From Tricholomella constricta (Eukaryota; Basidiomycota; Agaricomycetes; Agaricales; Lyophyllaceae), in assembly GCA_013368375.1 (NCBI GenBank), contig JAACJP010000037.1, positions 310,001-374,000 of the forward strand: a stretch of 64,000 nt of DNA, written 5' to 3'. The position numbers were made by a program, and so were the translations under genes. Position 1 is the first letter of the stretch; each line of letters begins with the position of its first letter. The notes under the pieces are model-generated. The model searched no databases and was not told where the DNA came from. It saw only the letters and a program-made list of their open reading frames with translations. Shown piece by piece: positions 10,222 to 23,154 of the stretch.

Positions 10222-13080
10222 TTACAGCTTAGATCTCGTCTTTTGCAGCACCTTGGCCTTTTCCCGAAGAACCCTCCGTAGCAACTTCCCACTCGGGGAG
10301 GTAGGAATTTCTGGGATAAACTCCACGCCCCCGGCAAGATGCTTGTAACCGACCTTGTTGTCTGCGACGTGCTTGAGAACTGTCAGCCCAAGGATCTTTT
10401 ATATCAGACTCGGGACATGCCTGGATGATAGACGCCTTTATCTTCTCAGCGGAAGATGGATTTTCGTTTATGCGACGGGTGGCATCAGCAGTCAAGACGA
10501 CAAAAGCCAATGGGACCTCTCCACCTGAGGAGAATTTAAAAATAGACGATTGTTTGTGGAGGATATGGACGCACTGTAATCATCCGGAATGCCGACCACA
10601 CAGGCGCCGGAAACATCCTCGTGATCCAATATACACCCTTCGAGCTCCGCGGGAGCCACCTGGAAGCCTTTGACCTTCGCATTGGATTTAGACACGTCGA
10701 ATTCAGTTATCAGCTCGAATTTCCCACCTTCATGATTTCCTAGCAGACACCGAGTAAGTATGCACCGTTATCGATTGTGCTGGATAAGATCGTTCACCTT
10801 CAGTCGGTCCAAAATCCACAATTCCCCGTTCCTGTCGATCATCACTTCGTCTCCAGTTCTTACCCATCTAGTAAAGAAGTCGGACAAAACATCAAAGATA
10901 AGTGGCACGTCAGTTGATCAGATATACCCGTCAATGAATGTTTCCTTCGTTCTAGGAAGAAATGAGAGAAGTCACGCATCGTATGAGGAAATTACACACG
11001 CTTCCGCGTTGTTCGCATATCCAAGCGCCACAGAAGGAGTCTTAATATAAAGTTCACCTGCTTCGCCATAGCCAGCTAATGAACCATCTGACTTCACGGC
11101 CCGGGCGACGGTTCCAGGGATCAGCTGGCCGGCGCCTGTATATGATGGTTATATCGTGCTACAACTGAGAGGAATAGGTTCACTTGCTGCCTGAAGTTCC
11201 CCGCTTCTGCGTGATTGGCCACATGCTCGTCGCGGTGCATGTCTCGGTCATCCCTGAGGGCCATCGGAGTCAAATGCGTTCCATCGTAGGATCAGAGAGG
11301 CTCACCATAGGCTTGCCCAATGTGCGCATCGGGGAGAAGCTCAAAGAGCTGTTGGTTCACCTCTTGGGAGAGGGGAGCGGCGCCGCACATGATCATGCGG
11401 ACATACTTACGCAGGTCGTAACTTTTCGCCGCGGAGTGCTGGAAAGGTCCTCAGACCAATTCGCACAAGAGGATAATCGACGAATGTATGTACTTTACAC
11501 AGGAGAACCACCTGAGGGGGCACAAGCCTGTGTTGGGAATAGGATTGGTATGTGTGAAGGAGGCCGCTAAGTCGTATATGTATAGGGCTTACATGAGATG
11601 TGAGATGCGATATCGAACGATGCTGTTCAGCATATCGACAAAGTTAAACTTGGGAACAACAACCAATGTCATCTGCGATAGGGTACCGATTGATACAGCG
11701 CATGGCAAGGATCAACATTCGACTTACTGCGCTGAACAAGACGAAATGCAACTATCGGGTGAAAATAGAACGCAAATGATTGAGGCGGAGTCAAAGGGCA
11801 TCGACGATGGGAGAAAGGCTGATGCAACGCACATTGATGATGAGGCCGTAAATGTCTAGAACGTACTGCATGAGATGTAGAACGAACGGCAGCAATGAAA
11901 CTTACGGTAGAAAGGTAAAACTAGAATCGCAAAAGCTTGAATAATGGCATATCAAATACTGGGCGGACGAGCTTACCTCCAATTGCAACATCGCCCGGCC
12001 TGAATCGTTGATCCTCGACATCGCAATAGTCTTTATTCACATTGTTATGTGCGGCTATCTGAATGACGTTGGCAAGGAGGGAGTAATGTGCGATAGCCAC
12101 GGCCTAAAGTATCGGAGAGTTAGTTCATTACGCAATGGCAGAATGAAATCAGGGAAATTACCTTCGGTTTCCCCGTTGTTCCTGATGAGAAGCTAAGAAA
12201 AGCCAGTTTAGTCTTCGCTTCTCCTGGATTCAATTTCCTTTCGACAAAGGTCTGCCCACCAGGCAGACGAAGTCCGTGTTGGATGAGAGCATCGACAGTT
12301 AAACGATTGCCTGCAAAGTTGTTTTTCCCATCAAATAGAATAATCCTGTCATAAGGAAAGTTGGCATGGCGGGCAGCCGCGAGGGCGACGTTGAGAGAGT
12401 CAGAATGCACAATCATGAGCGTAGCTCTCGTCTGCTCTAATTGATATAAAAGCTCCTGACTTGAAAAGTCTGGATTGGCGCCTCTGTTGTTCAATGATTC
12501 AGAGAGCGGTCGTACAGGAGGGTTGTCGCTTATACGAACGATATGACTCCTCCGAGCCGATGAGTAGCCCAAATCGCGACTGGATAGTCTATACACAGGG
12601 TTTACCAATCAGACAAATCTTACAGGCAGGCACGAGTAGGAGCAGTTTCTTACCAACATGGTTTCGACTGAAGAGTATAACTTTTATCTTTGCTCAGCTT
12701 CATGTAAGAGGAGTTGATCTCGCAATTAACATACCCACGTCATTCTCTCCTGGGCCACGCGAAGTAGGATAAGGACACCGTGCTTTAAACAGAAAAGAAT
12801 TCGGGTTTACCGATTCCGAATTTAGACCTTAAACCATTGGCGAGTCCAGATGTGCGTTGGCGAAGCTAGAGGTTCGTGTTATTGTGACAACTGAAACGTC
12901 CAAGGGCACTGGACGTACCTCCTGCTCCCCAATTTTTCTCCCTGTCTCGTCGTCAATGAGCCATGGGATACTGGACATTCTAGCAGGCCGACATTCGTGT
13001 TGACAATCAAATATAAACTGAGGAACGGTAAGGTCATCAGGTATACTCGGAAGGGGTCCGGCAGGTGAGTAGACATCCAT
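10222..13080 (-). CDS. Acyl-CoA synthetase, 4-coumarate:CoA-ligase-like, peroxisomal (copy 1, PTS1 SKL)
   Basis: Adenylate-forming (ANL) enzyme that would activate a carboxylic acid with ATP and attach it to CoA. The start is MDVYSPAGPLPSIPDD at 13080. The phosphate-binding loop is FLSFSSGTTGKPK (about 12200), the motif GQAYG|MTE is split by an intron near 11310, TGDEV and DRLK follow, then VKGFQVAPAELE and the C-terminal lysine motif SPSGKLLRR. It ends R-S-K-L, a canonical peroxisomal targeting signal, as in plant 4CL-like enzymes and luciferases. Many short introns are present. The hinge region contains a 12-nt exon (10728-10739) absent from the paralogue. It is the 3' member of a tandem pair with the same orientation as 13583-16402; neither copy shows an in-frame stop within the recognised exons. 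Substrate (aromatic or fatty acid) is unknown. Confidence 0.8.
10728..10739 (-). other. 12-nt microexon in acyl-CoA synthetase copy 1
   Basis: On the minus strand, GAAATCATGAAG is flanked by acceptor AG (10741-10740) and donor GT (10727-10726). It supplies E-I-M-K between DRLK and VKGFQVAPAELE, matching the family hinge DRLKELIK-VKGFQ. Reading through the donor meets a stop after a few codons, so the second intron is needed. The paralogue has the equivalent ELLK continuous with VKGFQ. Confidence 0.75.
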
Positions 13081-13582
13081 TGTACTCGCGACGGGAGGTC
13101 TTCGTGGATAGGTGACAAGCTAGATGTCGCGTGGGATTCGAAACCGGTTGGCGTTGCCCCGATGTTGCCCTGCGTCCATCATCTCATCGAGGTCAGGAGA
13201 CAGTGTGGCCCGGGTTCCGAGTCCGATCTAAGCGGATCACGCGAATGACTTAAACTTTGAGCCAACCCTGATACTCAGTCCTCGCACTGCAGGAAAATCA
13301 CGACGACATTGACTTAATGAGAAGAAGTCAGTATTGATAGCTATATCGTAGCAGGCGGCTGAGTCTTTTTGTTATTTGTACAGAGAAGGAAGACGTCGAG
13401 GAGTAGGGGTAATGAATGATTGCTATAGTAATAAAGGGCGACATCTGTGTGTGGTACATAGAATAGAATAAATTGGAAGCGATCACAGTGACGGTAGAAC
13501 ATATCAAAGAGCGTTCGTAGATTACGTATCAATCCTGTTGGAATGACCTTTCAAATATGGGTATGTTATATTGAACCCATGT
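13081..13582. other. Intergenic region between the tandem ligases
   Basis: Promoter region of ligase copy 1 and 3' flank of copy 2. No further gene or repeat is seen. Confidence 0.6.
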
Positions 13583-16402
13583 TCATAATCTGGCTCGACA
13601 TTTGTCCTCTGTTATTCTGAGTGCCTTTGCCCGATCGCGCAACAGGCGTCGTAATATTTTGCCGCTGCCATTCTTCTGAAAAAAGAATCAGCTAATCGTT
13701 GAGGCGTCAAAATCAGCGTCGTAGCAAACACCGGAATTTGTTTGACCACTTGGACTCCTCCCTTGAGTTGCTTGTAGTCCACCATCCGGTCCGCGATATG
13801 CTAAAGGTGCAGTTGCACTTCAACCTTTGTAAGACCAGGAGAAACAAAAACAGACTAGCCTTCATAATGCTGACCTTGATCCTACGTTCAGCCTCTGCGC
13901 TCAGCGCAGACCGCTCATGTGCGTCAGCAGTCAAGACCACGTATGCCAGCGGCACCTCCCCGCAGTAGTCATCCGGTATACCAATGACACAACAGTCCAT
14001 GATGTCTGTATGTGACAGAAGACAACCCTCCAGTTCAGCTGGTGAAACCTGGAAGCCTTTGACTTTCAATAGCTCCTACGCGATAAATTTAGCAGTGACG
14101 GAGATCCTCACAAAACTTGCACACCTTAAGTCGATCGACAACAAAGATCTCGTTGGTTTCTGATATTGAAACCTGGTCTCCCGTGTAGATCCACCTTCGC
14201 ATATCTCAATGATCCTCGCCCATGTAACACTGAACGACTTACCCGTTTATAAATGTGGCCTTGGTACTATAAAGGGTGATGAGAAATAATGGTGAACTTG
14301 TCAAAAGTGACTCACATACGCTTGATCATCGTGTAAATAACCAAGAGCAGCGGCAGGCCCCCTGACAATGAGTTCCCCAATTTCACCATAGTCAGCCAAT
14401 GAACCATTAGGCTTGATGACTCGGGCTTGAATCCCGGGCAGAAGTCTACCCCCACCTGTCGAACAGATTGACCGTGTGAATGAAAACCATGTCAACGGAG
14501 AAAAGCGAGCAATTTATACTTCCTAAAGGGCCCCGCTTCTGTGTTCCCGCAATCATCGCCAGGGTTGTTGTCATTTCAGTCAGACCTTTATTGAACGAGG
14601 TGAGCGGTTCGGCGGAAAAAGAGCTGGAACAGAGACACCCGTACCGTATGCCTGGCCGATCTGCGCATCTGGAAACAGACCATACAGCTTTGCTTGCACG
14701 TCCTTTGCGACAGGAGCGGCCCCTATACTATGTAAGACACTATCAGTTTGATTTGGGACATGGGCCAACCTATCATCACGTATTTGACGCTGCCAAGATC
14801 ATAGTTCCCGACCGCAGGTTGCTTTGGCAAGTTGTGAGCAATATCCCTGTTATCAAAAATTTCACTTGTACATGCCTTGCATAAATCGATCGCTACGGGG
14901 GGAACAATTCTAAAGGCAGAAAGTCAGAATACCGTCCAACGAAATTCGGCACACGGACATGAGGTGAGTAATCCGGTGGCGCGCGATACTTTCGAGCAGG
15001 TTGAAAATGTTGTACTTTTCAACGACCACCACAGACATCTGTCGAAGGGCTAGTCAGACCTCGAACTCCGCCAAAGCGAACCAGACACACAGCACAAAAC
15101 AATACAAAATGTAGCTGGAGCAGACTAAGCCGAGGGCAACAAGGCAATTCGAGAGAAACCTACGCTGATGACGAGACCAGCAACGTCTAAAAATCGGGGT
15201 GAAAAAGCAAACTTTATGCATAATGTTAGGCATATAGACGTACGATAGAAAGGTAGAACTATTTGAAGGGAGCGATGTTAAAGGTTAATCATCAGTTTCG
15301 ACAAGATGGAGCTTACCTCCAACACCCACGTCTCCTGGTCGATACCCCCAAGTGTCTTTGAAAGAATGTGCTCCATCCACCCGATTGTGGGCTGCCATCT
15401 GGATGACGTTGGCAATAAGGGCATGGTGCGTTATTGCCACTGCCTGCGTCGTGGTACTATCAAGCAAACCATACAAGTCAAAAGCAGAGGCCGTCACAAC
15501 AATCTACCTTGGGTTTGCCTGTCGTCCCTGAAGACCAAGAAAGCAGCGCGACTTTCGTTCTCCCTTCCCCCTGAGCAAGAACGCGTTCTTTGAAGTCAAG
15601 CTTTAGCTTGAGACCAACTTGTATCAAATCGTGAACGTTCGGTATGCTCGGCCCATGATGATGCGACGTTGCTTTATCTATCAGAATGATGCGGTCGGAC
15701 GGAAGACCAGCAACACGAGCAGCAGAAAGGATAGTGGCAATGTTGGTAGAGTGCCCGATGACAAAGTTAGTCTTGGAAACCTTCAGTTGAGTACCGAGTT
15801 CGCCGGCAGTGAACTGCGGGTTGGAACAGCTGTGGCTGTATAAACAAAACAAAGGCTGACGTGTTGTAAAGAGAACGTGGCACCTGACAATCCCTCCGAC
15901 CAGAAGAACGGCCCAGAGAATTGTTGGATAATCTGGAGAGAATCAATAGGCTCAACTTTCGCTCGCTCAACGGAGACACGGTCGCATTATTACCTATGTG
16001 ATTAGGGCTCGAGATCATGACTGGAAGACGAAGTTACTTCTGAATAATCCTCCTATACTGAGCATCATACCGACGTCATTCTCGCCTTACCAGGTTGAGA
16101 ATTGTGAAGCTAGAACGGTTCAAGTTAAACTCACCAATATTATACGCGGACCGCAACATGTTTGCAAGAGCGCGAGTATTACTCTTCAGCTGATTTTGGC
16201 AAATTAACAGTGAAAACATGCAACGCGGAATATTTCTCACCTCTTCAAAACTGATTTCGCGGCCGGTATTGTCATCAATGAGGCAGGGCACGTCCCTACG
16301 TGCCGGTTTGAGAGGGTGTTGATATTCCAGCATGAACTGCGCAAGAGTGATATCATCTGGGATATGAGGTAGAGGGGTGGGATTTAGGTAGACCCTTGTC
16401 AT
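13583..16402 (-). CDS. Acyl-CoA synthetase, 4-coumarate:CoA-ligase-like, peroxisomal (copy 2, PTS1-like ARL)
   Basis: Tandem paralogue of the ligase at 10222-13080, same strand and similar exon plan. It starts MTRVYLNPTPLPHIPDD at 16402. The P-loop is LLSWSSGTTGKPK (about 15530), the YG|LTEMTTT motif is split by an intron near 14610, VSPAELEGCLLSHTDI and KNGSGKILRRLLRD follow near the C-terminus. It ends C-R-A-R-L; ARL fits the PTS1 consensus [SAC][KRH][LM], weaker than SKL. The intron before HIADRMVDYKQLKGG appears to use a GC donor (AAG|GCTAGT, about 13855), because no GT choice of sensible length keeps frame. The C-terminal lysine segment is intact (SGKILRR). Substrate unknown; the divergence of the pair suggests different substrates or an old duplication. 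Confidence 0.8.
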
Positions 16403-17000
16403 TGAGAACGAAAGAAACGAGTCGTCGATGGAATGAATATGGGGTTGTTAACAGACGAAACCATTGCGTGGGAGGGCAGTTTATACTGATAGTTATGTCG
16501 CCAAATGGGGGATTTTTCGTAGCGTAAGAATTGACGAGGAACAGCCATAGATTAACACTTCTTTTTCCCTTTCTACAGCAAGTGGGGGAGTCAGGAGCCA
16601 TCATTTGAGTCGGAGTCGCGTCCCGATCCGATTGGACCGCTTATGTAGCTTCGAGAGCCTTATACCTGACCCAGGGTGTAGTGCCTTGTGATGCCTGAGA
16701 GATACAGTATCTTCGGAACCCAGGCCCTTGATGAGTCGTTGCCGAATGCGAGAGACGGGTGGTCCAAGTGATGCAGAAGGGGCAAGGTGTTGGACGCCGG
16801 AAAATAGAGGTGACCGGGAGTCAGATAAATGACCGGTCCGGTGACCATTCCCAGAACACCGATTACCTGGTCGCTGTACAAAAATAAAGTCCAAGCCCGC
16901 TGCAGACCGTTGTGTATGAAAGAAAGGGGCGCAAGGATCACAAGACCCGCAATTGCTTCCAGAATAAGTTACCCGACATCCACCCGTCTCGTTACCCCTC
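16403..17000. other. Intergenic region
   Basis: Lies between the 5' end of ligase copy 2 and the 3' end of the Pex8-like gene. It should contain the ligase promoter. Short open frames on the minus strand here continue from the neighbouring gene in a wrong frame; nothing else is seen. Confidence 0.55.
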
Positions 17001-20000
17001 TCATAAACGAGATACAGCGTCCGAGGGTGATTGGTCTGTGGTAAGGATATCTTCCGCCTTCTCTTCAGCCTTTGTAATCGCATCATCATCACCACCACCC
17101 CAGAGGAAGCTATTCCGATGAGCATACCACCACCTGATCGCGGCCTCTTTTTCGCGATCGCCGACCCTTTCCAATATCTCAGTAAACAAGGCGTCCACCA
17201 GCTCCTTCCTTCTCCTTTCTTCTTCCACACCATCTCCCACCCCACCAACGCCACTGTCGGATTGTGATCGTGTCGTAATGATACTTCGAATCTCCTCTAA
17301 CGCGCGAATCATGAGCGGCAAGGGAAGAGAAGGAACGGTGGATATTAAGGTCAGATGCAAGCGCTGTACACGTTCCCGAGCGGATTCCTCCAATTCTGGC
17401 TGCGACAGCTCCCGGATCATATCAAGGATCAGACTGATACAATACCACCCAAGTTGATGAGAGCCTGTCGATGCAGTTGAGTTGAAGGAGCAGGCGCTCC
17501 TAACCAGCGCAGCGTATGCGAGCCGTAGTTGTGCCGTGCTCAGTCTTCCGTCCTGAGAATTCTACAAAGAACAAAAGAAGCAGCATCAGCACGCCAGTAT
17601 ATCAAACATGAGGTGAGGTTAGAAAGAGTAGTATGTGCGTTCTGAGCGAAAAAATAAATAACAGTGTGGTCTGAAAGGGTAATTGTGGTCGTAAGGGAAC
17701 TCGGAGATGAAGAAACGAAGAAGGTGCGCCAAAGCTTGAGAAAACTCAGGACTGGCTAATGGGAGGAGCGAAGAACGGCCTGCACGTGTGTCTTGACAGA
17801 GGGTGGCAAGCTTACCTCTATCAAACATTGGGCATAGTACGGGACCATGCGATGTACAAATCCAGTCGAGTCTAGAACGGAAGTCTCAGTGGAAGCAGAC
17901 GTCCCATGTGCGGTGACTTCGTTTGGGTGACGGCTTTCATGTTGCGCTTCCGGTGCTATCTGCCGACGATTGTGGACAGCCGGCAATCCAAGTCCTATCT
18001 GGTGACCGGGCTGCTGTTGTTGCGCGTGGGATGCAAAGATGGAAAGGACCACCGAGTGGGCAGACTCGAAAGTCTCACGATGAGAGGGGTCTGAGAGGTA
18101 TCTACGCTCGGATGGAGTCAGCGTGGGTTTACGAACATGCGGGGATAGAAAAAGTGAAGGCTATCAGAAGGCAGCGGTGAAGGACGGGCAGCGCAGAAGA
18201 AAGACCTTATGTCGCCACGGCATCGAACAGAAAGGTCACCAAAGGTTGGCTCGAAGTTCCAGCCCCGGATACGTTGAATCCGATGAGCATGGACAACGGC
18301 GTTTAAGCATCAAGCGCCTGAACGCGATGAAGATGAAACACAGAACAGGGCAACGAGAGATGTGAGGTAAAGGGGAATTTCAATCAGAGTGGGTCAAGTT
18401 GTCAGATGACACAAAAAAAAAAAAGAAGAGACGGGGTTAAAGACAACGACCGTGGTACTTTGAGCCGAGCCAAGTCACGACGATGAACAAAACATGACAG
18501 ATATGGGCCAAGAAGTCAGGCAACGAGGCGTCCAGAATCAAGAAGGCAAAAGAACGGAGAAAAAAGCCAACAACTTCCTTTCGACGGAAGTACCGAGGAC
18601 CTCGGAATGCCAGAACTGCAGAGAGGACACTCACGGTACGCAAAGTCCCCAGACGTGCTCCTTCAGGCAGGGCACTCCAAGCAAAGGGACGAGTTGTTCT
18701 ATGCAGGCTAGTGTATAGGCAGTTTTTGCCTGCTCAAAGACACCTGAGCTGCTCTTGATATTTTCAGGGACAACTGTGGGAGAGCGAATTCAAAGAAGCG
18801 TTCAGAATTCGTTCTGGATCACAAAATAAACATGTAACATACAGACATCAACACCGAGATCGGCCACCAGCTCTTTGACGAAGGTTTCACAGCTATTGCC
18901 AGGCGTTATCTTCGTGCTATTCTCGCTGAAGGTCAGGATGTCGAGTGCGAGATAAAAGACTTTGCGCAATTCGGTAAAACCCGGATCGTCGCTGGTAGCA
19001 GTGGCCGTAACACCGCCGAACTGCGAAACAACGAATGAAATGTGGGAGAGCGTTTGTAGGGTCGACTGCGCGAGCGTCTGAGGAGTCACTTGCGTTCCGG
19101 TCGAAGCTTGTGGTGGCCGAACATACACAATGGCACCCAGGACACCGTCCGCTATCATGACGGTGCTGAACAAAAATGTTTTGAGCAGCAACCAGGTGGC
19201 TTTCGATAAATCTCTTGTATCTGGAGCTATTGATTTGATTTGTAAGTACCTTATCACAAGGGCATAAGGAGAAGAACACTTCACATATTTCTTCCTCTCT
19301 TTCTATCCTTGCGAGTTTGGTCCCTCTCCAATCTTGCTCAATTCGACGGGTAATATCGCAGACAGTCGCGAGTGTGTCATGGGAGTCTTGTAGACCGCCT
19401 GCTGACGAGCCTAACAAGACCGCTAGCACCGTAGCTGTCAATTTCGACAGTCCCGCCATGGCCAACATTGTCGGCGACGTCGACATCCTTTGCACTGTTT
19501 GTGCAAACGAAGAATCTGGCTGGAAATGGCTTGTGTATCGATTTTCACAAAGGGTAAGCAGCGAAAATCCGTACCGGAACGTGGAACAGCTCAGACGCCG
19601 TCGATTCCGGAACGTTGCTCAAGAAATTCCCTTGCTGAAATGCCGTGGAAATCGTTGAAGTCAAAAAATTAGCCAGAAGCGACAGGGGTAATGCTTTGAG
19701 CTTGCGCTCCGATATGAGGGGCAGTGATTGGGAAGCCAAGATGAGGGTCAACGATAGCAAAGTTTCTGCGTGTAGCAAACTGAAGTGAGCATGCGCTTTG
19801 CCGTTATGAAAGAGAACATACCATCTAGCTGGGGTCGAAACTCTTTTTCCCAGTCACCAGTCTCTACGCTGTAGTCATCCATGACTTCCGCCAATGCAAT
19901 GATAACTTCATTCTCCACTTTCTCGTTGTTGGCGTAGATCTTATGCAATCCACTGAGTCCGAGCAGCAGCCCCACGCTACACGCAAGTCTGATTACTGCT

Positions 20001-20347
20001 CGCCCTCCCTGCAAACCCTTGATAACTTCCCTAACCCACTCCCGAATCCCCCCCTCCACGCCCTTGGAGAAAATAGCCTTTGACAGGCTCCATCCCTCTT
20101 CAGCGTCCGTCACGAGCGCCTGGTGCTTAAGCTGCACGGCATGTCGGAAGGCAGTTACGAGGCCTTGCAACCTCTCATTTGTCGGTGGATATACGAGGAA
20201 GAACGGCGAAGATACTGCAGCTGCTGCCAACGGTGTCGTCGTCGACAGATCCAAGGCAAGATGATGAGCAAGCGCGGCGATTAGTGTTTGAAGAGGCACA
20301 TTGGAATTCGGATTCTGTAGATGTGTCAGGACAAGGGTCATGGACAT
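17001..20347 (-). CDS. Probable peroxin Pex8 (intraperoxisomal import factor)
   Basis: Minus-strand gene of about 690 residues in several exons. The first recognised exon (20347-19822) reads MSMTLVLTHLQNPN, then PFFLVYPPTNERLQGLVTAF. Later exons carry ETLLSLTLILASQSLPLISERKL, MLAMAGLSKLTATVLAVLLGSS, SKATWLLLKTFLFSTVMIADG and a C-terminal block with LRLAYAALVRSA, LGWYCISLILDMI and RLHLTLISTVPSLPLPLMIRALEEI. The pattern of alpha-helical repeats and the LRLAYAALVRSA/LGWYC block resemble fungal Pex8, the lumenal protein linking docking and RING peroxins and releasing cargo. The end, D-A-V-S-R-L, is a PTS1; Pex8 proteins characteristically carry one. Identification rests on memory of family features, so a search is needed to settle it. 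The true start may be in an upstream exon (a stop precedes frame at about 20375). Two PTS1-bearing ligases lie next door. Confidence 0.6.
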
Positions 20348-21675
20348 GTCGAATGGCTCTCGCAGAGAACGACTCCGTTAAAATCTGCGAAACAAGTCGA
20401 CTTCAGCCCCAATATGTAGGAGGCCACTATGCTCACTTACAAGGCTCTGTACAGTATGAGCAGCCTGCTGTCAGTGCTCGCAGAGTAATATATCAGATTC
20501 CTATGGCAGTTAAGTGTCGATATCCAAGGAAGAGTAGACGTGTGAGGGAGAGAATATGAGACCGGCCCGGGACGCGAAACGCGCAAACACGTGAAGCCTT
20601 CCAAGTTCCAATTCACGCCAACGGATTATTCCGGCGGAGCTCTAATTAATATTCCGACGCGAACGCGACGAACGATTTGTTCTACTTCTCGTTATTTCAC
20701 TCTCTGCTCTAGTTACATACTGGTAATGTCATTCTGTGTCCTCGTTTTTATCGACATCAGCTCTGAGATTTATCATTTCCTGGGCATAGAAGTGGAGTGT
20801 TTTGTGCTACCTCGTGGCACGGATGATCAAGGATTACTGGCAATTCTGGGAATGACAGGACAAAAAACGAGCTTGCATCATCAGCACTAAATTACTGAAC
20901 ATCTTAGTGTCTTCTTCAAAGGCTAGCAGCTTCCCCCATCATTTGCTGCACTCTGGAATATGAAGTCCTTGGATGATATTCATGCAATATTTTGACCTCC
21001 TCTAATAATTTCATGTTCTCATTTTCACCTCCTGGTCAATTGCTTTCAAGGCTTGTAGGCAGCGAGAGTGATGCGGCCATTGAATGCAAGCATAGTCATC
21101 TCTATCTGCGCTGCTCAGTCTTCCTCCCAGACCCTTGCCTCCAACTGACTCTGCCACTGCCAGAATCCGGCTTGCATCAGCGCACATCCGCACTTCGACA
21201 AAGCATCGGTCAAGCCTGGAGTGCCTCATAGTTGCCAAGGACAGGTAGCCGGCCCTGTGATCACTGTTGCACTTATCGCCTGGTGGCATGCTCTCGAGAA
21301 TTTTGCATCGCTCAGCTTTGGATTATATCTATGTAAGAAGCAACATGTGCGCTGAAGATTCCATATGCTTTGATGCCCTCAAGCTCTGTTGCTCCCAATT
21401 TCGTAAATGGACCCATATGTACTCATACGTAGCATGTGTCAATGGGAACCAGATGATCATTTGGATCATATCTCCACCATTCCGACACTGCAACGCCGGA
21501 AGCAATGACATCAGAACGACATGTGTCACCATGTTCAAAACACCTTTATTATCTAGGGGCTCTTATTCTTGTTCTCAAAAGCTTGGTAATGTCCTCAACT
21601 CATGATCAGCTATGTGCACAGTCAGCCCCTCGATGATATAATGCCAGATGCTGCTCTAACCTTCATGTTCTCCAT
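20348..21675. other. Intergenic region
   Basis: Divergent spacer between the Pex8-like gene (minus) and the beta-helix gene (plus), so it should hold both promoters. Short open frames on both strands have no domain or splice continuity. No repeat with recognisable ends is seen. Confidence 0.55.
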
Positions 21676-23154
21676 GTATAGCTTCCGTTCTGGTGGTCCT
21701 TTTTTTGTTTTTGGGCCATGCAGCAGCAGCAACACTTCAAATTTACAACCCACCCTCCATCTATCCTCGTTCAGGGTACTTCTCTTTAACTGTAAGTGGC
21801 CAAAGCGTACATGTAACCGGTGAGTGATTTATCATTCCTTCCTCAAACCTCAGCTCACTCAAAATAGCATTCGGCGGTTATGCCTATGCCCATTTCTCTT
21901 TTGGAGACGGCCCAGTCGACATCAAGATCACCTCAATTCATAAGACCGCAATTACCTCTTTTGTTACAAGTCCACAGAAGTTAAATCTTAACAAAACTGC
22001 CATTATTTCTGGAAATATCCTCCTGTTTCAGTTGAAAGAGCCAATATACCTCATCGTCCGTCTTTCCAAAGTCGGTGAAGTTATCATTGCGGCCGATTCC
22101 CCAGAAACAGATATCCCACCACCTTCAGGGGTTGATATATTCAACATAGTCACACAGTATGGCGCTGACACTTCTGGAGGTAGCGTCACCACTGCTCATT
22201 TTCAAAGGCCATCTTGGCTGCCGGTACTTGTGGAAAAGGTAGCATCATTTATGTACCTCCAGGTATCTACCAGATCGGAAACCTCATACTCCCCTCCGGC
22301 ACGTCCCTATACCTCACCGGCGGCTCTACTCTGCACTTTACCAGCAACAGGGTGGATTATACAAATGATTGGACAAAAATGTCACAGGGATTAGATGGCA
22401 CCGAGTGGATACGAACAGTGTTTGGTAGTAGTGACATCAAGATCTATAGCAGAGGGACTATCAATGCTCTGGGCGATTACGCGCAGAAGACTGGCAAGTT
22501 TATCGCACATGCTGTTGTTCCTATTGGAACAACGAGGTTTATCTTTGATGGACCTATCATTCGTGACGGCGGCTCATGGACACTGATGCCCACGCGGTCG
22601 AGCTATGTCACCATCGACCATGCCAAAATTCTCAATAGGATGGACTTGGGCGAGGTATACTCCTATCTTCTAAAACTTAATGATCTAAATTGTGCCTTCA
22701 GAATGATGCCATTGACATTCAGGAATCCCAACAGTATGTGATATACTGTGAACATTGTAAGCCTAGATCAGTGCAGTTAAATTCTTCCCCACTACAGTGT
22801 TGTCGTGCGGAACTCAATCGGCATTTCACTCAATGACTCCTTTAGCACCAAGACTTGGCCCGACAAAGAAGGAATTACCGTCAACTACCCTGGAAGCCCA
22901 CAGCCACTTTACGACATCACGTTCACAAACAATTTGACGTGGACGCACTGCTATGGTTTCAAGGTTGGCCAAGGGGTTTGGGAATCACAGGACATAGTTC
23001 GTTTCGAAGGTGGCACTGTCTATGACACTGTTGTCAGGCTGGGGGTTCACCACAAGGTGAGTTTTGTCATATTATCTGCGACTTTCAGGCCTCACTGACT
23101 TGGGAGCATAGTGGGGGACTGCTGCTGCGACCGACGTTCAATTCACAGATACTA

